Source: Candidatus Fischerbacteria bacterium RBG_13_37_8
Lineage (GTDB): Bacteria > Acidobacteriota > HRBIN11 > MFGW01
Length of the DNA stretch: 6,891 nucleotides
Assembly (NCBI GenBank): GCA_001780385.1
Contig: MFGW01000025.1
Span: 31,488 to 38,378, forward strand
Reading direction: 5' to 3'
Positions 1 through 4,871 of the stretch are shown here, piece by piece; position 1 is the first letter of the stretch, and every line of letters begins with the position of its first letter. The position numbers and the translations under genes were made by a program. A model generated the notes under the pieces. The model did not search any database. It saw nothing but the letters and a program-made list of their open reading frames with translations, and had not been told where the DNA came from.

Positions 1-1804
1 CTAATCTTAATTGAGTACTAATTGCAGCCTGAGCTGCATGGAAAGCGGAAGAAAATACTCCATATAAAATATTTTCCTGATCCTTAAATAATAATCCTCC
101 ATAATGATCTATTGAATCTTTTAACATAGATAAACTAGTTTTCTTTGTTGTATCATTTAGCTCTGAAAATCCTTGCTCAACACCAGAGACAGTATTGATT
201 TCTGCAAATAAGAAAGTTACTGGCGCTTGTTCTTTTTTTTCATGCAATGTCATAGACAATTCAGATTCTAATGATGCCATTGGCTGAATAAGCTTTGGAT
301 CAAACACCTCGTAAATATATAGCAATGGTTCTTCCTCTCTGCAATAATTACCAAATTCCTTCCATTCAATTGAAACCGAGCGTTTAAAATCATGAGTATG
401 ATCATATATCGTTTTATTTACAAGGATATGTCCTGCTTTAGCAAGCTGAGTGATACGATTTGCCGCTACAACACGCAAACCAGCTAAATCATTATGAGCT
501 ATTTTATCCACTTTCTCTATAACCTGTCCCATATCTATTCCAATACGTATGCTAAGATATTCAAGATTAGAAAAACGCTCTTGAATTCTAAGAGCGCTTG
601 CTATTGCATCATTTGGATTTTCAAAAACTATAAGTAAACCTTTACCAGTAGTTTTAATTACCTTCCCCTTTTGCTTTATCACTTCATTAATATTTTCATA
701 ATAACTATCCAGGTCACAACTATCACTCAGTTCACTTAATCTGCCTATCAATTCTGTCAAGCCTATCATATCAGCATACATTACTTCTAATGTTTTATTA
801 TCTTTTTTACAATAGTATTCACTATCAATATCTCCTGATTGATCTTCAATCAGTTGCAACGAGGAAATGCTCATTTTTTCTATCTCATTCATTAATAATC
901 TTTGGAGTTCGATTATTCTCATTCCTTTACTCTCTATGGCATGGCTTATAATTATGCCTGGATTTTCAAGGATTGCGATTAAAATATGCACACAAGTTAT
1001 TCGTTCCGTTGGCAATGTCAATTCATCGGCACGCTTTAAAATGCCCTTTAGCTCTTTGCTGTGAGTTATTTCATCGCATGAAGACTTTTGACCGCATTCA
1101 TCAATTGCCTTGCTAATGCTAACAGATAATTTTCTTAAATCAAATCCAAAAGGTTGAAATAAACCTTTTATGCGATTAAATTCCTTTCTCATTTCCTCAA
1201 AATATTTAACGTCAACACCAATTTTCCCCATAGGTAAATCGATGAATTCTTGCAATCCACAGATAGCACCAAATAAATGTTCCTTTTCTATGTATTGATG
1301 TCTTGAGGTCTTTGCATCCCTTGCAGCTAAACAATACGCATGTGTTGCACAACTTGAAAATACAACAGGATAGCTTTTGGAAGGAGGAGTAATAATATCT
1401 CCTGAATCAAGTAATGATTTGGCAGCTTTAACTAATTTAGGCAAATATTTTTCTAATGGCGGCTTTGAAGCATCTAACCATTGTTCAGTTGAAATATAAA
1501 ATTCCAAAGATTTTGATATTTGTATATTCTCAATGCTAAAGGCAATAATAGGTATTCTTTTTGCCACTGCCTTGTCAATTTCTCTCACTACCATATCTGA
1601 TTCATTCGAGCTCGATGAAAGCACTAAGACCATTAACTTGCTCTTGCTGACAGCATCAATTATCGATTCAGCCCATTTCTTACCTATAGCTGCATCTCGC
1701 TGTGCTATCCAACATTTTAAATTATTATTCTCAAGAGTTTGCAAAACTAATTTTGCCACTCCTTCATCGCAACTTGAATAGCTGATGAAAACATCATGCG
1801 CCAT
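1..1804 (-). CDS. TIR - Clp-N repeat - tandem class III cyclase-like protein (C-terminus beyond window)
   Basis: Translating the minus strand from ATG 1804-1802 gives 601 codons with no stop before the window edge. Residues 1-130 form a TIR domain: HDVFISYSS at 3-11, CWIAQRD at 31-37, W44 and E46 near the usual catalytic Glu, and a QWLDA motif at 108-112. TIR domains are often NAD-cleaving effectors. Residues about 146-307 resemble the two helical repeats of a Clp N-domain (EHLF at 175-178; HS at 248-249, then HILIAIL at 273-279), but no Clp ATPase follows. Residues about 338-503 are a class III nucleotide cyclase homology domain (YADMIGLTEL at 343-352). A second one begins near 528 (VTFLFAEI) and continues off the edge. 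Metal-binding Asp positions read D345/K388 in the first copy and E535/N578 in the second, and the transition-state Asn is V446, so cyclase activity is doubtful. K384 and D439, matching the adenine-selecting pair, are kept. It has its own promoter candidate and is AT-richer than its neighbours. Domain calls are confident; function is inferred. Confidence 0.88.
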   Translation of the reverse strand, partial: MAHDVFISYSSCDEGVAKLVLQTLENNNLKCWIAQRDAAIGKKWAESIIDAVSKSKLMVLVLSSSSNESDMVVREIDKAVAKRIPIIAFSIENIQISKSLEFYISTEQWLDASKPPLEKYLPKLVKAAKSLLDSGDIITPPSKSYPVVFSSCATHAYCLAARDAKTSRHQYIEKEHLFGAICGLQEFIDLPMGKIGVDVKYFEEMRKEFNRIKGLFQPFGFDLRKLSVSISKAIDECGQKSSCDEITHSKELKGILKRADELTLPTERITCVHILIAILENPGIIISHAIESKGMRIIELQRLLMNEIEKMSISSLQLIEDQSGDIDSEYYCKKDNKTLEVMYADMIGLTELIGRLSELSDSCDLDSYYENINEVIKQKGKVIKTTGKGLLIVFENPNDAIASALRIQERFSNLEYLSIRIGIDMGQVIEKVDKIAHNDLAGLRVVAANRITQLAKAGHILVNKTIYDHTHDFKRSVSIEWKEFGNYCREEEPLLYIYEVFDPKLIQPMASLESELSMTLHEKKEQAPVTFLFAEINTVSGVEQGFSELNDTTKKTSLSMLKDSIDHYGGLLFKDQENILYGVFSSAFHAAQAAISTQLRL

Positions 1805-1811
1805 CAGTGGT

Positions 1812-1817
1812 CTCCTT
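1812..1817 (-). promoter_or_regulatory. Ribosome binding site of the TIR gene
   Basis: Minus-strand AAGGAG lies 7 nt before ATG 1804-1802. This near-perfect Shine-Dalgarno site at good spacing fixes the start, which also places the conserved TIR motif HDVFISYS directly at the N-terminus. Confidence 0.85.
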
Positions 1818-1853
1818 GATAAAAAAATAGAAGAACACATTTTTTCCGAAATC

Positions 1854-1882
1854 ATTATACATTTGAACTTCTTTGAAAGCAA
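1854..1882 (-). promoter_or_regulatory. Sigma70-like promoter candidate for the TIR gene
   Basis: On the minus strand a perfect -10 box TATAAT (1859-1854) follows a -35-like TTGCTT (1882-1877) after exactly 17 nt. Initiation near 1847 would leave a leader of about 43 nt that includes the AAGGAG site. The spacer holds a direct repeat TTCAAA-GAAG-TTCAAA (10-nt period, 1877-1862), which could be an operator half-site pair or chance. The promoter implies the TIR gene can be transcribed apart from the upstream chaperone genes. It is predicted from sequence only. Confidence 0.55.
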
Positions 1883-1895
1883 TCAAATGAATGAA

Positions 1896-2786
1896 TTAAA
1901 TCTGCCCGGCGCCTCTCTCTTTACCTATGCGATTAAGGAATTTTTCATGCACCCAATATGCCTTGTTTAATTTTTGCGGATCATATCCTGTTCGCTTAAG
2001 TTCCGCAAGAACACAAATCATCTGATTAATATCATAGCTAAGGGTACCTACTGCCGGTTTGCTTTCTAATAATATTGCGGTGTCTTCCCGCTCAAGAGGA
2101 TCACCGGCTAACACAATTGCCATAGAACCCAGCCATGCTCTGATCACCTGGTGCTCCAGTGTGTCGATATACGGCTTGCAGGAACCATAATAACTTATTG
2201 CTTCGTCCCACCGGCACATGAACATATTCGTTTCAACAATATTCAGCCATGCTGTTATGCTCTGTGGATTACGTTCAAGGCAAGCCTTGTAATATGCTAT
2301 TGATTCTTCGAAAAGTTCATTATATTTGTTGAATTCAAATTTGCCGGAATAAAATAAATCCATGCTTAAGTATGCGCCTACGTTAAGATAGCCGCCCGTA
2401 CTGTCCGGATCTAATTTCAATGCCATTTTGCTGTCTTCAATAGCCTCTTTCCACCGACTTAATGATGAAAATAAATGAGCTCGCGTAATATATGTGTGAG
2501 GCTTGTAAGGACTATTATCAGGTAATTTGGCTATTATTTCCCCATAACATTTTATTGCTTCTGAATGATTGCCCTCTTTTTCATAACATTCAGCTCTCTC
2601 AAGCAAAAATATTATTTCCGTATCTGAATAATTGTGCGGTGTATCGATCCTGACCGTCTTATGATTATTTTGTTTTTCATCTTTCAGCGATAGAACCTCT
2701 GATTCAAATGAATCAGGTGTGTAATTGCCATTTTTTAATGAATCAAGTATGCGTTTAATAAGTAATAATAAAGTTTTATCTCTCAT
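1896..2786 (-). CDS. TPR-repeat protein, probable Hsp70 partner
   Basis: A 296-residue soluble protein with no signal peptide or membrane segment. Residues about 56-205 contain tetratricopeptide helices: AECYEKEGNHSEAIKCY at 65-81, a second unit at about 94-128 (SRWKEAIEDSKMALKLDP), a looser one at about 131-174 and a fourth at 176-205 (RWDEAISYY). TPRs are protein-docking scaffolds, so the role is probably to hold a client or partner and not to catalyse. The first 50 residues are charged and unclassified. The C-terminal 90 are helical, with no motif I recognise. The start lies 5 nt after the Hsp70 stop and its Shine-Dalgarno overlaps the last Hsp70 codons, so the pair is almost certainly one operon with coupled translation, which suggests that the products act together. 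Composition matches the Hsp70 gene. The exact partner is not shown by the sequence. Confidence 0.88.
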   Translation of the reverse strand: MRDKTLLLLIKRILDSLKNGNYTPDSFESEVLSLKDEKQNNHKTVRIDTPHNYSDTEIIFLLERAECYEKEGNHSEAIKCYGEIIAKLPDNSPYKPHTYITRAHLFSSLSRWKEAIEDSKMALKLDPDSTGGYLNVGAYLSMDLFYSGKFEFNKYNELFEESIAYYKACLERNPQSITAWLNIVETNMFMCRWDEAISYYGSCKPYIDTLEHQVIRAWLGSMAIVLAGDPLEREDTAILLESKPAVGTLSYDINQMICVLAELKRTGYDPQKLNKAYWVHEKFLNRIGKERGAGQI

Positions 2787-2791
2787 AGTTT

Positions 2792-4789
2792 TTACCTCAT
2801 ATTCATTCTAAAAAGTTCAGTTTCATATTCCGAAAGCTTATTGACTAATTCAGTATGCTCCTCCTGTTTTAATAGACCCTTGGTATTTGCATTCCATATT
2901 AAAGAATTTAACCTGTTATAAACATTTTCCCATTCTAACTTTGCTTCTCTTCTTTGCGTTATCAGACGTATTTCATCCAGCATCTGTGAGATGAGCATTT
3001 GTTGCACCGGGCTATTGTCATGTTTCCTCTGCACAAAATTGATTGCATAATTTGCCCATTGCAAAAACCTGTCAATTGTCTCAGGAGCAGGTGGAACTTT
3101 TTTAATATCTTGTGCTTTGCTGATCATAGGTGGTTTCTTAATATTCAAAGGATAGTTCATACCTATGCATGCAGATTGGTTTACACCAACGTAGGTTGCC
3201 GTTTCATTGGTGAATACATTCTTGATAATTACTTCCAGTTCTTTATTCGCATTATAGCCCATCTGTATTGCTATCATACATGTGGTTGAATTCCTTACCG
3301 AAAATTTCTGTATCCCAACAAATCTATATTCATATCCAAATTGCTGTATCTCACTCTTTGGAACATGCTGAATTATCTTGAATTCAAATAAGCCATTGAG
3401 ATTAATCCATGGAATTACGTATGTTTTGCTTTTAAAAGGATAAGCAGAATCCCTCGGCACAAGAATATTCGGCTTTAGCACTATTGAATCCTCATTAATT
3501 TCAACATCTTCTATGCCATGACCATGCGGAACACGATCCTCTACTCGTAAATCCTGAGATATTGTTGCACCAATAGAAACGGCTGTCATCCTGTCGACTT
3601 TTTCACTGCCGCAATAAAATTCATTTAACTGCTGCAACACTAATGGATTGCTATTGAAAATTATCTTAAAGATATCATGCACACACGGTAATTTTGTCGG
3701 ACCGCCTATCATCAATAACAGCTCTATCTCCTGCGGTAACCACCCAGCTTCTATAATGGCAGCCATCACCTGACGCCTGCATTCCTCTAATAAATTCTTT
3801 TCGGTTCCTCTCCCTTCCATCGCTGATTGCAATTCAAACTGTGATACCTGAACACAATGCTCTTCGCTCCCACACATAAACTTCTCCTGAACTTGTGACT
3901 CTTCTGAAAGACGTATTTTTATTATTTCTGCGACTCTTCTCAGCTTTGCTAAATCCAATGCTGATAAGTTCTCTATACTGCATTTATCTTTTATCACCCG
4001 TACCAGCCTGTCATCTATATCAATTCCGCCAAGTTTTGGATCGCCGGTGTTTTTCATTACATGAAACTTAAATTCACTATCCTGATCTGCCTGCCGGAAT
4101 AAAAATCCTGCTGTTACATCAAGCGTGCCTGCACCAAAATCAAACACAATTACTTTTATAGGTCTTGCCGTAACGTCAATATTATAAGCCAGAGCTGCTG
4201 CTACAGGTTCCGGAATGGTCTTAATGTGTACAAATCCTGCTAAACGTGCAGCTTCAACAATAGGAGTAACTCGAATCGGATCAAAATATGCAGGCACTGA
4301 GACAATCAATGAATCTGTGTCTTCTTTCATCTGAAGTTTTGCATCATCTTTTATTTTTTTGAATATCTCGGCACATAACTGCACCGGTGTATATGATTTC
4401 TCACCAATCGATATCAGGCATTGTCCATTTCTCCTGTCCGGCTTTATTCTATACGGGTAACGCTCAAGCTCACCACTTTCTTTTAATTCTGTGAATGTTT
4501 TGCCTAACAATCTCTTAATTCCCCACACAACAAGTTCCGGCTCTTGATGTGCTCTCGCTTTGCTTTCCATCCCGACACTGCTAAGGGTTCCATCCGCGTT
4601 AAAATAAATGAAAGATGGAAATTCCTTGTACTGCTCACGATTGCACATAAAAGGAATCCGGCTCTTCGTCTTATCACCCAGACTCTTGATAATTTCGACG
4701 CTGCCTTTCCGGCTTTTCATTGCCGCAGAAGAGTTATAGGTCCCTAAATCTATTCCGATCCAGTTATGTGATTTTGTGATCATTACCAT
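2792..4789 (-). CDS. Divergent Hsp70/DnaK-family chaperone
   Basis: A 665-residue protein with a complete Hsp70 ATPase domain at about 8-415: phosphate-1 loop GIDLGTYNSS at 12-21, IKRLLGK at 91-97 (K92 matches the DnaK catalytic Lys), EPVAAALAY at 194-202, phosphate-2 loop VFDFGAGTLDV at 215-225 and adenosine loop MIGGPTKLP at 360-368. These predict ATP-driven binding and release of polypeptides in the cytosol. The rest is unusual. The conserved interdomain linker (DVLLLDVTPLSLG in DnaK) is not recognisable at about 422-440; a diverged beta substrate-binding region follows at about 440-550, then a proline-rich joint (KKPPMISKAQ) and a charged helical end at about 570-665. The second Thr of the phosphate-1 loop is Tyr (Y18), and there is no EEVD tail. 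It is not the housekeeping DnaK, because no grpE or dnaJ is adjacent. The gap to the upstream AAA+ gene is 82 nt, and the TPR gene follows after 5 nt. Family certain; specialised role inferred. Confidence 0.95.
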   Translation of the reverse strand: MVMITKSHNWIGIDLGTYNSSAAMKSRKGSVEIIKSLGDKTKSRIPFMCNREQYKEFPSFIYFNADGTLSSVGMESKARAHQEPELVVWGIKRLLGKTFTELKESGELERYPYRIKPDRRNGQCLISIGEKSYTPVQLCAEIFKKIKDDAKLQMKEDTDSLIVSVPAYFDPIRVTPIVEAARLAGFVHIKTIPEPVAAALAYNIDVTARPIKVIVFDFGAGTLDVTAGFLFRQADQDSEFKFHVMKNTGDPKLGGIDIDDRLVRVIKDKCSIENLSALDLAKLRRVAEIIKIRLSEESQVQEKFMCGSEEHCVQVSQFELQSAMEGRGTEKNLLEECRRQVMAAIIEAGWLPQEIELLLMIGGPTKLPCVHDIFKIIFNSNPLVLQQLNEFYCGSEKVDRMTAVSIGATISQDLRVEDRVPHGHGIEDVEINEDSIVLKPNILVPRDSAYPFKSKTYVIPWINLNGLFEFKIIQHVPKSEIQQFGYEYRFVGIQKFSVRNSTTCMIAIQMGYNANKELEVIIKNVFTNETATYVGVNQSACIGMNYPLNIKKPPMISKAQDIKKVPPAPETIDRFLQWANYAINFVQRKHDNSPVQQMLISQMLDEIRLITQRREAKLEWENVYNRLNSLIWNANTKGLLKQEEHTELVNKLSEYETELFRMNMR
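2795..2798 (-). promoter_or_regulatory. Ribosome binding site of the TPR gene, inside the Hsp70 3' end
   Basis: Minus-strand GAGG sits 8 nt before ATG 2786-2784. It is part of the last sense codons of the Hsp70 gene, whose TAA stop (2794-2792) lies between the site and the TPR start. This arrangement favours translational coupling. Confidence 0.65.
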
Positions 4790-4794
4790 TTATT

Positions 4795-4799
4795 CCTCC
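4795..4799 (-). promoter_or_regulatory. Ribosome binding site of the Hsp70 gene
   Basis: Minus-strand GGAGG is 5 nt from ATG 4789-4787 and 11 nt from a second in-frame ATG (4783-4781). The spacing favours the first, giving the N-terminus MVMITKSHNW. The second is possible and would shorten the protein by two residues only. Confidence 0.75.
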
Positions 4800-4871
4800 A
4801 GGTTTATTATCTTGCAAGCATTAATATAACGACAGTGCAACAAGAAAAAGGACATCCCGGAGGCATATTGT

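Noticed and set aside
867..1064. Plus-strand open frame of 65 codons
   Set aside because: It lies wholly inside the TIR gene on the other strand, whose protein has clear Clp-N-like and cyclase homology. No ribosome site or recognisable product supports it.
1785..1970. Plus-strand open frame across the TPR-TIR gap
   Set aside because: It overlaps the start of the TIR gene, its promoter candidate and the end of the TPR gene, and it lacks a ribosome site. The gap is better explained as regulatory.
2699..2716. Perfect inverted repeat CTGATTCA-AA-TGAATCAG inside the TPR gene
   Set aside because: It is an 8-bp palindrome in coding sequence (reading PDSFES) with a 2-nt centre, no T-run and no second copy. 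It is more likely chance than an operator or terminator.
4790..4871. Possible promoter or terminator in the 82-nt gap between the CDC48-like and Hsp70 genes
   Set aside because: AT-rich hexamers such as TTATAT and GATAAT occur, but none has a -35 partner at 16-18 nt. The only hairpin (GGA-TG-TCC before a short T-run) has a 3-bp stem. Only the ribosome site is supported.
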